Assembly: GCA_029851415.1 (NCBI GenBank)
Contig: CM056743.1
Span: 74,917,186-74,981,185, forward strand
DNA length: 64,000 bases
Origin: Eretmocerus hayati
Taxonomy: Eukaryota; Arthropoda; Insecta; Hymenoptera; Aphelinidae
Reading direction: 5' to 3'
Made by a program: the position numbers and the translations under genes
The notes under the pieces: model-generated
Database searches by the model: none
What the model was told of the DNA's origin: nothing
The model's input: the letters and a program-made list of their open reading frames with translations, nothing else
Part shown: positions 53,559-64,000 of the stretch, piece after piece
How positions within the stretch are numbered: the first letter of the stretch is position 1
Layout: every line of letters starts with the position of its first letter

Positions 53559-55904
53559 GTTATAAACCAGGGTTCTTGAGGTTCCTGTGCTATGGGTTCT
53601 TTTCTGTCCTTACCAGACCATCGAGTCAGTAAGTCAGGGTGCAAGGTATTCTCTGAATGATTAGTCCAAGATATTAAGTGCAGTATGGATTTTATTCAAA
53701 GGTAAGTTATAAATCCGAGAGAGAGACTGTTACAACTGTTCATTATTCTACTGATTCTACAACGGTACGAGAGTATCAAGGGCTGAGACTACTCGTCCTG
53801 GAATATTGCTAATCGCGGAGTCTACGCTACGAGTTTACGTGGTCGACTGTGATTCTAGGAGCCTAATGTACGTGGTGAGAGTCCGCGGTCAACTGTTAGG
53901 ACAGAAGCCTGGATCAGCGTTCTTACGCCGCTTTCATACTCGTTCTCACATCGAGGTCAAATGCGCGTCAGCGCCTTTGTTCTCGCGCATTCTTGCGCCA
54001 GATCGCCTGCGTTCGAACGTTCTCGAAGACTCTAGGCTGGCGCCTCTGAGTCATGAGTATCAATTCTTGCACGCGCGGTTGGTACGATTAGTTGCACCGC
54101 GTTACAATAAATACTGCAATAGCTGGAGCTCATGTTTCTAGACTCGATCCACGACGCACGGCTATAGATTCTTGCATGTGCGGCTATAGTTGCACCACAT
54201 TCCATTGAATCTTGCGATAGCTACAACTCGTAGGCATGGAGCTTAGACTAGCTCCATGACACGTTCATTGGCGCGCAACTGATCCCCGGATCAGAAAGTT
54301 ATGAAGAGGTATGGTCTCGTTTGGTTTTGAAATTTTCAAGAATTTTTCTGATCGAAATTATTCTATGGTAGCATAAATTTGAGAATACTTCCACCATAAG
54401 GTAGTATTTTCTACATATATAGTCTTCAAGTGATTTTGTACAGTAGCTGATATCCGATTTAATACACGAGTCTCTTAGTAAATATATATGAATGATATGA
54501 TGATTAATTTTGGTAGCGTGGAAGTTCATTACTGAGGAAATTTCATTAGGTTAGGACCATGTATTCGTGCAGTAACGCGAATACCATCCGAATTCCTTCA
54601 GGAAGTCGATGAATTCCGTTGTGTTAAAGGTATATTGTTTGAGTTGTGGATCCAATTTGGTAGCGCAAGGAAGATATTCAAACATATTGAAGATTCAAAT
54701 TCACGTCAGTATAAGGAAAAACGTGATTAAGATATTTAACGGATGACATTTTTGTAGCGTGGAAACCGTTCCCCAAGGGATTTTTAACCAGTTGAAGTAG
54801 CGGCGTGAAAATCTATCTCCCGGAAAGTCTCAAAATGAATTCAATCTGGTAGCATCAATACATTCAACGTATCATCAAACTAATGATTGACTAAAATGTT
54901 AGCGTGTTCTTGAAATGCTGGAGTAAAGATATTCCGTGACTGAGCGATTATTACTATGGCATTATCGACAAGAAAGAATGTTGATTGATTTATCGTAATG
55001 CTCTCTCTCTCTTCCTCTAAATATTCGATGTGTTGGTTATACGAAATACTTTTAGCATTTACTGCTGAAGGAATGAATATCTTCATCTTATTCTCAAAGT
55101 TATGATTTACTTAATTTAATCAGTCTCTCTCCCTCGCATGAAAAATGGTCTCAAAATTGGATTATAAATTTTGATAGTGAGTTTCACATTCTGGCTCTTC
55201 CATGAGAATCTCCGTTCACATGTGTTGGCATGCCATCCTCACACAGTATTCCGTTAACGTATTCTGTATTCGACTCGTCTATTATGAATCTTGATTTTTC
55301 CAGTACAAAATTTCCATCGACTTTGGTATTCCCAATCAATTCATCATAGGTGGAATTCTCTTCCGTGTGAATATTCGTGTCCTCCTGTTCCAAATATTCA
55401 TTTACATGTGACACATTTGCTTATAATGCTCCTGGTTGCATTTCTTCTCTCATACTTGATATGGTTTCTGATGTACAATTCATCTCTGGATAGACATGAC
55501 ATATCCTGAAACAAGTCTTCTCATGATTAGACAAGGGAACCCCCCCCCCCCCCAGGCAAAAGACTCTTGCGATGCATAGAACAGTGATGCAAATCAACAT
55601 ATAATGAAGTCCCGAATAAATGAGGTGGGAGAATAAGTTGTCCTATTTGTATTCATTCTTTTGACTGACCTCCATGGCTACGATGCAACCTGATTTTTTT
55701 CATTACGTCCGGTTCTTATTGCATTCCATGCTTGATTTAGTTATATTTCTCGGTGAAAATACGGTCCCAAATTTATGCCGTGAGCTATCAATTTTTGAGC
55801 ATACTTGGACCACGCGTATAGTCCTTCTTGGATTTCGTTCTGTCAGGGTCGAGTGAACTTCAGAGGAGGTGCCGGGTTCATTAGACGATCATTTCAAGCC
55901 ACCA
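53559..55904. other. unassigned DNA; possible LTR-like start
   Basis: The sequence that interrupts the R1-like fragment begins TGTTATAAACC, which could be the start of an LTR, but I find no matching end or target duplication. The rest holds no recognised gene. A minus-strand acidic frame at 55184-55414 has no known domain, and a C run sits near 55540-55554. Confidence 0.3.
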
Positions 55905-56110
55905 CAAGAGATAAATATAATTTTACCGTCTGATTTCCGTGTCACTCGAGTATTTTCAAAGTGCTCCAAAGCCCATGTACACTCTGTTCCCATTAACTCA
56001 ACTGAAGATCATACCTATATCGTCTCTTTGTTTCAAGTCTTAGCTCCAAAATAAGCTATTGTGAGCTTCAATTGGACCCTCAGACTTTGAATAATCGCCA
56101 TTCGCGCACC
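55905..56110 (+). repeat. diverged interspersed repeat, copy 1
   Basis: This ~200-bp stretch aligns imperfectly with 58828-59017. Shared blocks include ATAATTTTACCGT, CCCATTAACT, AATAAGCTATT/ATATAAGCTATT and TTCGCGCA. Identity, scope and origin are not resolved. Confidence 0.5.
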
Positions 56111-57026
56111 CTCTGATTTTTAGTGCAAGTAACTGCAGTTTTCCACCATTAAACACCCTTCATTGTTCCATTTTTCATTTTCCGACTCATGGAAGTGTTT
56201 GAAAAGTTAGATACGTGGGTCATCTACTCTTTGGATAATTCGCAAGGCCATTTCCTGAAATTTGACAGGATGGAATTATCCATTTTTCACTATTCGGCTC
56301 GACTTACAAAAATCTCAAATTTGCTCTTTTGGTCCTCGTTTCATTGTGAATGACCTCATTCTAAACGGGTATTGCGAACTTCTTGCAGTATAAGAAGGAT
56401 GTAGGTAGGTAATTCATTGGGAAAAAACCCCTAGGGAGTCATTGAAACATGTTGAGACGCGTCCGATACCTATTGTTGCTCGTGATTCCATTGTATCGGA
56501 GACGGGCCAGAATTTTTCCGCCATTCGATGGTCATTCGTAGAATCGTCTTCCACGGATGTTCATCATTGTGTTTGGTTCCTTAGATATGATTCAAGCTCA
56601 ATTGAAGTCAATTCGACCCAGTAGTTCCCGAGTTACGCGTACTTTTGCTTACCGCAAGAATTATCATTCAGATACTCAAATTTCATCGAAATAGCTGTGA
56701 TTAATCTACCTAAGCCATGTCTATAACATGTAAGCTTGATTGTCCGAGTATCATAGGACTCAAAGCGCCAAACCGGATTTCAATAGTTATTTCCTGAAAA
56801 ATGGGGAGCGAGTACCGAGCTCACAATCCCTTGAAATGCGGTCGATCCAATCGCGAGTCAGCTTCTCTGCACAGTGCATATACTCATGTGCATGATACAT
56901 ATATTCATACATTGATCTGGCCTGTAGTTGCTCATTGCTATGGCGTCCAGCCACCTGATTCAATCGGTCATTCCCACTGTTTCTCGTCCGATCCTGCATA
57001 TACAATGGGTATAGTCTACATAGCCA
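56111..57026. other. unassigned DNA
   Basis: No gene, RNA or repeat boundary is recognised. Confidence 0.4.
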
Positions 57027-57586
57027 CACTGTAAAAAATTTTTATGTAAAATTACAAGTCTCAGAGAGGGTAATAGTTGGATACCGCGCTGGGACGTGTA
57101 AATTTACAAGCGGCTTGTAAATTTCATTTACCGGCTGACGGTAAATTTCAGACCTGAAGAAACCTTGTTCAACTGAAGCGTACGGGCTACTCGGGGCTTT
57201 TTCTAATGAAATGGAGTCTTGGAATGAAGCATCTTAATCCACAATAATTCTGAAAAGGGTGAAAAACCCGTGCGAGTCGAAAACTCATCGCTCGAGACAT
57301 AAACACTCGACCGCGGAGGAGCTTTTTAGGTTAGTTGTGCGTGGGCCCAGCAGACCAAACTTTAGATCCGCGCATGCCCGGTTGAGCTGAATTTTACAAG
57401 CCTGAGCGAGGGAATTTTACAGAAAATTTTACCAGTCTGAGACTGGTATCCAACTATTACCCCCTCTGAGACTGGTAAATTTACAAGCGTTTGTAAAGTT
57501 ACAAGAAATGGGATGAAACTCACCACTCCCAGAGTTGTATTTTTACTAAGCTAGATGGTGAATTTCATTCAACATTTTTTACAGTG
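57027..57586. mobile_element. CACTG-ended MITE
   Basis: CACTGTAAAAAAT at 57027 is matched by its exact complement ending at 57586. Internally, segments on TACAAG, AATTTACAAGCG and CTCTGAGACTGGTA recur in both orientations. CACTG ends are seen in the CMC group (EnSpm, Chapaev) and related MITEs. The target duplication is unclear; only CA is shared at the borders. No coding capacity. Confidence 0.6.
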
Positions 57587-58827
57587 CATATATAGACATA
57601 GTCATGCAGTTTGGAGAGAGAAAAATTTTTATCGCCTGCAGCTGTGGATCATTTTTCATCAGCCACAACAAATACTTTTTCTCTCTCGAGTTGACTCTAA
57701 TTCTCAATTGTAATTCATTTACATTATTTCGGATCAGATGCTATGAGGGATTCTGATTAGAAAAGCGTGAGAAAGGGTTCGCCCGATTAGTAAAATTGTG
57801 AACTTCCGACTCTAAAATCTTCCAAAACTTCCATTTTCTGAAGCTTTTCCTATAAAATGATTGTATAGTTCTTAAAAAATCTTCAATTTAAGTCTTTACA
57901 CGTCCAAATCGGATGAAAATTGACCGAGTTATGGTACTTTTTTGTGTACCTCTATTTACGTACTAGAAACTGTGATTTACATGGATTTTCACCTTACTGT
58001 GGCCATTTAAAAATTTTTGGGTAGTCGATCGGTTTTATTTCTAATAGTATGCATTTGAAGAAATGTTCATACAAATTTTCAATGTATTATCACCAAAATT
58101 GTTCGATTTGTAGTCGGATATGCGCCTGTTTTTAACGCCGATAGTGACTTTTTGGGTGAAATTTGGACCACCTAATATTTCGGTCTGAGACTTTTTTCAT
58201 TCAGTTTTTGGCTTTGATTGTTAATTTGTCTCCATGATATGATGCTACTCGACTCACTTCTCACGATTACATCGGCAAATTTGAAAAATGAGATGAGAAA
58301 TCTGAGATCACGCATATGGCTATTTTACATATCGGAAACCTGTATTTTCCTCTTTCTGATGCTTACATGATGTTTCTGGTATTCCTGATGATGTTTGCAG
58401 TTGCTTAGATATTTAACAAAATAGATTTGCAATAACGATGAATGTGTTTGAAGGTCATTTGACTGATATCAGTGGTGCACTGGTCATTTGACGTGTCAAA
58501 ATACGCGTTTTTTCATGTAATTTGAAGAAAATTTTTCAACATCTGAAACTGAGATTCACACTTCTCTGAAATTCTTCCAAAAATCAACTTGAGAGAAACA
58601 GGTACTTCCTAGTGTTATCTGAGAAATCTTATAGCTAAAAAGAGATCGAGGAACAAATATGATTTTTTTTTTGTTGCGTTTTTTCAATCTTATTCCACAA
58701 AATTCTGGAGTTGATTTTTTTTGCATGATTGAACTAGAATTTTGGCCGTTTTCTCGACTTTGAACTAGGTATGGAGTCAATGAAGTTCAAGGAACATGCC
58801 AGATTGAATAATGATCTTAAGTCATTA
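57587..58827. other. unassigned AT-rich DNA
   Basis: No gene or element end is recognised. Confidence 0.4.
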
Positions 58828-59017
58828 TAATTTTACCGTTCGACTTTCGCGTCGGTTGAGGACTTTCGGAGTCCTCCGAAATTTATTTGCTACTGCCCCC
58901 ATTAACTAAATTGAAGATTCTACCTGTACCAAGTTGTTGCTTAGTGTCCCAGCTTCAATATAAGCTATTTCGAGCTTCCATCCGACCTGTAGATTACGAG
59001 TAATCAACGTTCGCGCA
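58828..59017 (+). repeat. diverged interspersed repeat, copy 2, split by the LTR element
   Basis: This stretch aligns with 55905-56110. The 5' LTR begins right after TTCGCGCA, a point still inside the alignment, so the LTR element inserted into this older repeat. Confidence 0.5.
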
Positions 59018-59290
59018 TGTAATGTACTGAGTATGGCGCTTGAATGGCTATGTTGAGTATGTTCGGAAGTGTGAAGGTGTGTGTGTGTTTTGGAAAGAGT
59101 ATCGCTGGAGATGGTAACAGGAGTGTAGCAGTGTGCGGCGCTGTAAGCTCGCCGGCGAGTCAGTACGCCTGAGGCTGTGGGCTTCTACACATGAGACTTT
59201 GTATACGCTGATTGTTCTTCAATAAACGTTTGTGGTTAATTACGGTGTTGCTTACTGTGCTCACTAGCTAACCCGTCCCAGTATCCTACA
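59018..59290 (+). repeat. 5' LTR
   Basis: The LTR begins TGTAATGTACTGAG and ends TCCTACA, the usual TG...CA. AATAAA at 59221-59226 is a candidate polyadenylation signal. Its first 47 bp are identical to the visible part of the 3' LTR. Confidence 0.9.
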
Positions 59291-59293
59291 TAT

Positions 59294-59306
59294 TGGCGAC
59301 GAGGAT
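59294..59306 (+). promoter_or_regulatory. primer binding site, tRNA-Ser
   Basis: TGGCGACGAGGAT starts 3 bp after the LTR. It is complementary to the 3' end (ATCCTCGTCGCCA) of insect tRNA-Ser(GCT) as I recall it. This tRNA is the usual primer for Mag-type elements. Confidence 0.75.
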
Positions 59307-59461
59307 AAAGAACGTCGAATATAGTGTCTGGTGCAACCTTGATAGTGCAAAATTTAAGGTTAGACGCGCCGCTCCGGTAGTGACTACGCTGTTGAACGGC
59401 AGAGCTGCTTACACAGTGAGTGACCAGTCATCGAGTGCCAGGTTGAACAAAGTGGTTGCAC

Positions 59462-60964
59462 ATGTCAAATTTGACAAGTTTGGTGATACAGAAGCTGAAC
59501 AAAAAGGAGATCATTAATGTATTGAACACTTTTCCGACAAAAGACGTACTTGAAAAATTCCAAATCGATGCCCTACGTGCAGTCCTGCGTAAATTTCGAG
59601 ACATTCAACAGCTTGAGGAAAGTACACAGGAAAACAAATCACATACTGAACATAAGCACGACCTTGAAAGTGAAGCAAACAGCTCTTACGAGTCGTTGGG
59701 CAACAACACGATCACAGGCGACGCAAGCGACACTTCAGACGCAAAACTATTCGACGGCCTATCGGCTGTACATACGAGTCCAGACGTAAACAGTTTGAGC
59801 GACAAAAACGACGCCAACATGGCTCAAGATTCTTCAGAACGCTGGGAATTTAACAAAGATAAAGACACGTGGGATGATTACGTCGAGCGCATCGAATTCG
59901 TTTTCATCGCTCAAGGCATTGCAGACGACGGAAAAAAAGTGGCTCATCTCTTGACAAGATGCGGTGCGGAATCTTATAGATTTATCAGAGATTTATGCGC
60001 GCCGACAAAATTAAAAGACATGAAGTACGATGAACTTGTCAAAAAAGTGAGCGATCACTTGAGTCCAAAGAAAAGTGAAAACGTTGAACGGTCTCAGTTT
60101 CGTAAGACGATTCAACGACAAGGCGAGTCAGTCGCGGAGTTTATAGCAAGATTAAAAGAGAAATCCCTCCATTGCAATTTTGGCAACGAACTGAGCAAGA
60201 ATCTGTGTGAACAGCTGGCTGCAGGACTGCGAGACCAAGAAACGAAAATAGCATTGTATAGTGAGAGGGAACTCACTTACGACAAGGCGGTCCTGATTGC
60301 AACTACGCGCGAGGCAGCGTGCGAAAGCGCAGCGTCTACAGGTCATCCAGCTTCAAGTCTACCAGTGCATCATCTGCAGAGTAAACCAAGATCATCAGCA
60401 GCCGGTAATTACTCAAGAAATAATGCGTCAACAAGTAGATCTAGAAACCCTTCGGGGGACGGTAAAAGTAGCGCTAGAATTAAGAGATGTTATTGCTGCG
60501 CCTCAGTAGGAAATCACTACACAGATGAATGCAAACATCGCGATAAAAAATGTAATTTCTGTTCAAAAATCGGGCATCTTGAGGTAGCTTGTATACAAAA
60601 ACATGGAAAACAAGCGATATTCAAAAAACTTCAGAAACCATTCAACGACAGAGAAAGGAAAATACAATTGTTAAATTCAGACCTAGCTTCAGAAGACGAC
60701 GGCTCAGATAATGATCACGATTTGCTTTCTATCAAACATGATCTCGTTGATCAAACGCACGCATTGAATCAAATTGTCGCAGATCCTGTTTTTCTTGAAT
60801 TGCTTGTATATAATGTTGTAATTAGAATGGAAGTAGACACGGGGACTTACGTCTCAGCTATATCGGAGCGCGATTATCGTAATCTGTTCCCGAACCGTAC
60901 CTTTGAACCATGTGATTTTTTCCTGACGTGTTATGGCGGAATACCGCTTAAACCGGTCGGTTAG
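59462..60964 (+). CDS. Gag with protease start, ends at in-frame UAG
   Basis: From the ATG at 59462 the 500-residue product has an N-terminal region and a capsid-like Gag domain at about residues 135-290 (WEFNKDKDTWDDYVERIEFV ... KVSDHLSPKKSENVERSQF). Two zinc knuckles follow at about 343-377, the second a canonical CNFC-x4-H-x4-C and the first with one extra residue. The aspartic protease active site EVDTGTYVSAIS lies near residue 458. The frame stops at UAG (60962-60964) within the protease. The same frame continues as pol, so Gag-Pol is one frame with a single stop. Gag forms the particle and the knuckles bind RNA. Confidence 0.85.
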   Translation: MSNLTSLVIQKLNKKEIINVLNTFPTKDVLEKFQIDALRAVLRKFRDIQQLEESTQENKSHTEHKHDLESEANSSYESLGNNTITGDASDTSDAKLFDGLSAVHTSPDVNSLSDKNDANMAQDSSERWEFNKDKDTWDDYVERIEFVFIAQGIADDGKKVAHLLTRCGAESYRFIRDLCAPTKLKDMKYDELVKKVSDHLSPKKSENVERSQFRKTIQRQGESVAEFIARLKEKSLHCNFGNELSKNLCEQLAAGLRDQETKIALYSERELTYDKAVLIATTREAACESAASTGHPASSLPVHHLQSKPRSSAAGNYSRNNASTSRSRNPSGDGKSSARIKRCYCCASVGNHYTDECKHRDKKCNFCSKIGHLEVACIQKHGKQAIFKKLQKPFNDRERKIQLLNSDLASEDDGSDNDHDLLSIKHDLVDQTHALNQIVADPVFLELLVYNVVIRMEVDTGTYVSAISERDYRNLFPNRTFEPCDFFLTCYGGIPLKPVG

Positions 60965-63958
60965 GCTACACAGCTTCCAGTTAAATGGGGCAAATCTGAA
61001 AAATTACTCGACATGTATATCATGAAAGGCAAAGGTCCCATACTGATAGGTCGACAATGGTTAGCGGCATTCGGTCTATGGCCCATCCAGCTAGCTCCGA
61101 ATTCTGAATCTTCAAATCAATCGGGAGTCTCTCGCCATGCTCAAAACAATTTGATGAGCATAAGTAGTGAAGGAATCAAAGATAGAATGCTCAAAAAATT
61201 TCCTATACTATTTTCGACCTCTCAGGGATGTTATCGCGGGAGGAAAATTCATCTACATTTCAAAGACGGAGCGAAACCAATACAGTTGAAAGCTTATCAC
61301 GCACCTTTTGCTATAGCCCAAAAAATTTCAAATGAAATCAAACGCTTAGTGAGCTTGAAACATTTAGAGCCGGTGAATTGTAGCCCTTGGGCGACGCCTA
61401 TCATCGCTGTGCTCAAACGAAACGGAGAAATCAGAATCTGTGGCAATTTCAAACTTACGGTAAATCCGCAATTGATAGTAAAACGGCACCCGATTCCATC
61501 TAAGGATAAAATTTTCAATACCTTACGTGTAGGTGACAGATGGTCGCAAATTGATTTGAAACATGCATTCATGCAATTCGAGGTCGACGAAGAATCGAGA
61601 GATGCTTTGACGATAATTACTCACGAAGGACTATTTAGATATACAAGGTTAGGCGAAGGAGTCGCTTCTAGCCCCGGGGAGGTTCAAGACATAATCGAGG
61701 AAATTTTGAAAGGGATAAAAAACACTGAAATATACATTGACAACATTTATTGTACGGGGGCTACCGATCAAGAGCACCTTGAAATTTTAACCGAAATATT
61801 TTCTAGACTTGAGCAAGCGGGATTGCGAGTGCACCCAGACAAGTGCGACTTTTTCAAATCAGAAATAGAAATTTTAGGATACTTGATCAATAATGAAGGC
61901 CTTAAACCCAGCCCAAGCAAAGTAGAAGCAATTCAAAACGCACCTGTGCCACGAAATGTCAAAGAGCTGCAAGCATTTTTGGGTTTGGTTAACTTCTATG
62001 AACGTTTTCTTGGAGACAGAGCAAATTATATTTGGCCTTTGTATGAATTATGTAAAAATAAAAAATGGCTATGGACAGAAAATTGTCAAAAAGGATTCGA
62101 TTGGCTCAAGTCACAAATCACATCCGAGCGCGTACTCGTTCTTTTCAATCCAGACGTTCAATTAGTACTAGCTTGCGATGCTAGCGACGTCGGGCTATCT
62201 GCAATTTTATCGCACAGATTTGACGATGGCTCAGAGAAACCTATCGCTTTTGCGTCTAAGATTATACCAGAAAGAGAGCGCCATAGGGCTATAATAGACA
62301 AAGAAGCCGCCGCAATAATTTTTGGTTTCAAAAAATTTTACCAATACGTGTATGGAAACCACATAATTCTCAAATCAGATCACGAACCTCTGAAATTCAT
62401 TTTTGGTAACAAAAACCTGTCTACCATGTTACACAGCCGACTGCAGAGATGGGCTTATTTTCTATCAGGATACACTTACACCATTGAGATCGTAAAATCC
62501 AAGGCTAACGGAAATTGCGACGCCCTTTCTCGTTTGCCAGTAATAGATAAAACACCTGTTTTTGAGAGCGAGTACACGTGCATGAATCATATTCAAGAAG
62601 CGTGCTCACCCCTAAAGTTCTCGACGGTAGCCTCAGCCACAACAAACGATAGCCTATTAAGGAAAATTATTCATTATATCCGCACAGGGTGGCCAGATGC
62701 CTCTAACTTATCCGCGTTAGAAAAGAATTTTTTTCACAAACGCAATGAACTGATGATTGAAAATAACTGTATTATATGGGGCCATCGCTTGGTAATTCCA
62801 TCTTCACTTCAAAACGTTGCCTTAAAATTGTTACACGAGTCTCATATAGGTATAGTGAGGATGAAACAGACAGCACGTAACTACTTCTGGTGGCCCTATT
62901 TGGACAAAGACATAGAAGATGTAACTTTAACATGTAAAATCTGCCTTGAAACCAGACCAGAGCAAATAAAATCAACTCTCACTCCATGGCAATGGCCTAA
63001 CAAACCCTGGTCAAGACTTCATATCGATTTTATGGGCCCTTTTCACGAGTGTATGTTCTTGGTACTAATAGATGCGCACTCTAAATGGCCCGAAGTGATT
63101 AACATGAAGAAAAATACAACTTCAAGTAATTTGATACAAACTCTCTGTACAATATTCGCTAGATTCGGACTTCCTGACCATGTCGTCTCTGACAACGGTC
63201 CTCAGCTCACAAGTGTTGAATTCAAAGAATTTTTGAAAAAGTACGGAATTAAGCATTCGTTCTCACCTCCTTATCACCCCTCCACGAATGGTGCAGCGGA
63301 GAATGTTGTAAAAACAGTCAAAAGTAGCGTTGATAAGATGATTAAAGAAGGTTACGCGCTTGATGTCGCTTTGAACAAATTTCTCTTTGACTATAGATGT
63401 ACAGTTCACACAACCACTCAAAAAACCCCTGCTTTTCTAATGTACAATCGTGAGCTGCGCACTAAATTTGATCTTCTGCGTCCGAGCACATTAGCTACAG
63501 TAGAGAAAAGTCAATTTGGTCAACTATCGTACAAACGTGGTGACAGGCAGTGCGAGTTCGATTTGAATGAAAAGATATATGCTAAAGACTACCGTAGAGA
63601 TAAGAATGTAAACTCAGAGGCTGTAATTGTAGATCAACTATCACCAGTAACGTACAAGGTAAAGTTCACCGATGGTTACATAACTAAGCGCCACAAGGAT
63701 CAAATAATCAAAACAGGCTTGGGTACCGAGTTGAAGTCAGAAAATTCTTCCGAAGATAAAGAAGACGCCGCTCCCCATCTCAAGATTGACTCAAAAATAA
63801 GTGCCGACAATGATAAATGTTCAAATGGTGCAGTGTCCTTGCCTCTCGAAAGGGAGAAAAGGAAGTGCGCGAGTGCGGGAAAAAATGACCGCGCCCGGAG
63901 TGCAGTGCTACGACGTTCGCTGAGATTGGCGAATAATCTAAAAAGGGAGGAATTGTAA
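60965..63958 (+). pseudogene. Pol: protease end, reverse transcriptase, RNase H, integrase
   Basis: The frame continues Gag's after the UAG with the protease end (GPILIGRQWL), then the RT. The RT active site at 61733-61744 reads Tyr-Ile-Asp-Asn, where the second position of the catalytic pair is normally Asp. RNase H keeps its Asp/Glu/Asp set (ACDASD, DKEAAA, SDHEPL). Integrase has the His-His-Cys-Cys finger (HESHIG ... CKIC) and D,D,E residues (HIDFMGP, SDNGPQ, NGAAENVV). The C-terminus is basic and ends at TAA 63956-63958 inside the 3' LTR. No other stop or frameshift is seen. The RT change very likely makes this copy non-autonomous. Confidence 0.85.
63940..63953 (+). promoter_or_regulatory. 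polypurine tract
   Basis: A purine-only stretch (AAAAAGGGAGGAA) followed by one T lies directly before the 3' LTR, the standard position for plus-strand priming. It overlaps the last codons of pol. Confidence 0.85.
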
Positions 63959-64000
63959 TGTACTGAGTATGGCGCTTGAATGGCTATGTTGAGTATGTTC
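63954..64000 (+). repeat. 3' LTR, first 47 bp
   Basis: All 47 visible bases match the 5' LTR start. The window ends inside the LTR, so the target duplication cannot be checked. Confidence 0.9.

Larger units (their letters stand above)
59018..64000 (+). mobile_element. Ty3/Gypsy (Mag-like) LTR retrotransposon, 3' end beyond window
   Basis: A 273-bp 5' LTR, primer site, gag-protease, pol, polypurine tract and the first 47 bp of the 3' LTR are present in order. The domain order PR-RT-RNaseH-IN places it in Ty3/Gypsy. The tRNA-Ser primer site and protein character suggest the Mag lineage. No envelope gene is present. The copy is young but carries two likely disabling changes. Confidence 0.9.

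Noticed and set aside
53559..54300. Solo LTR starting TGTTATAAACC
   Set aside because: I found no matching CA end, target duplication or second copy, so I left it as unassigned.
54960..55020. ttgattgattt near a ctctctct run as another retroelement tail
   Set aside because: Only two tetramers are present, the CT run is short, and no element sequence is attached on either side.
59293..59517. Alternative open frame upstream of Gag
   Set aside because: It overlaps the primer site and the Gag start in another phase and shows no domain.

Overview
The window looks like a repeat-dense arthropod (most likely insect) nuclear contig. I find no convincing host gene, rRNA gene, intact tRNA or CRISPR array. 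The evidence for an animal nuclear genome is a stack of eukaryotic transposable elements: an R1-clade non-LTR retrotransposon with relatives, at least four CR1-group non-LTR lineages, a Ty3/Gypsy (Mag-like) LTR element with a tRNA-Ser primer site, and DNA transposons or MITEs of MULE, hAT-like, Ginger-like, mariner-like and CACTG-ended types. The species cannot be named from the sequence.

Layout. 1-2461: unassigned DNA with a small hairpin cluster and a tRNA-derived SINE scrap. 2462-8862: a 6.4 kb foldback structure with near-identical ~1.55 kb inverted arms and tandem units inside, broken by an R1-like insertion (5190-6774). 8863-15970: two inverted ~155-bp satellite blocks with homopolymer C/G tracts bracket unassigned DNA, a 621-bp TA-flanked MITE and a 1051-bp Ginger-like element. 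17648-25442: a retrotransposon nest set in (GA)n, made of a CR1-group element on the minus strand (itself carrying a MULE and a 302-bp MITE) followed by an R1-like element. 25971-32727: a hAT-like foldback, a CR1-group element on the plus strand, then a mariner-like MITE at its tail. 32760-35690: a CR1-group fragment split by a hAT-like element that itself contains a MITE. 36520-39270: a 2.75 kb element whose inverted ends are 29-bp minisatellite arrays. 40077-53558: CR1-group elements on the minus strand, three of them head-to-tail around (GA)n tracts, ending in another R1-like fragment. 57027-57586: a CACTG MITE. 59018-64000: a young Gypsy element cut off by the window end inside its 3' LTR.

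Three patterns tie the elements together. First, (GA)n:(TC)n tracts abut the ends of both R1-like elements (sense 3' end on GA) and CR1-group elements (sense 3' end on TC), so a microsatellite appears to be the shared landing site. Second, in all three CR1-group lineages where it can be read, ORF1 and ORF2 are in one frame separated by a single stop codon, and no AUG precedes the endonuclease domain; this suggests stop-codon readthrough or a fused product. Third, most elements carry only a few disabling changes, so they are recent; the Gypsy copy has one UAG in its protease region and an Asn in place of an RT catalytic Asp.
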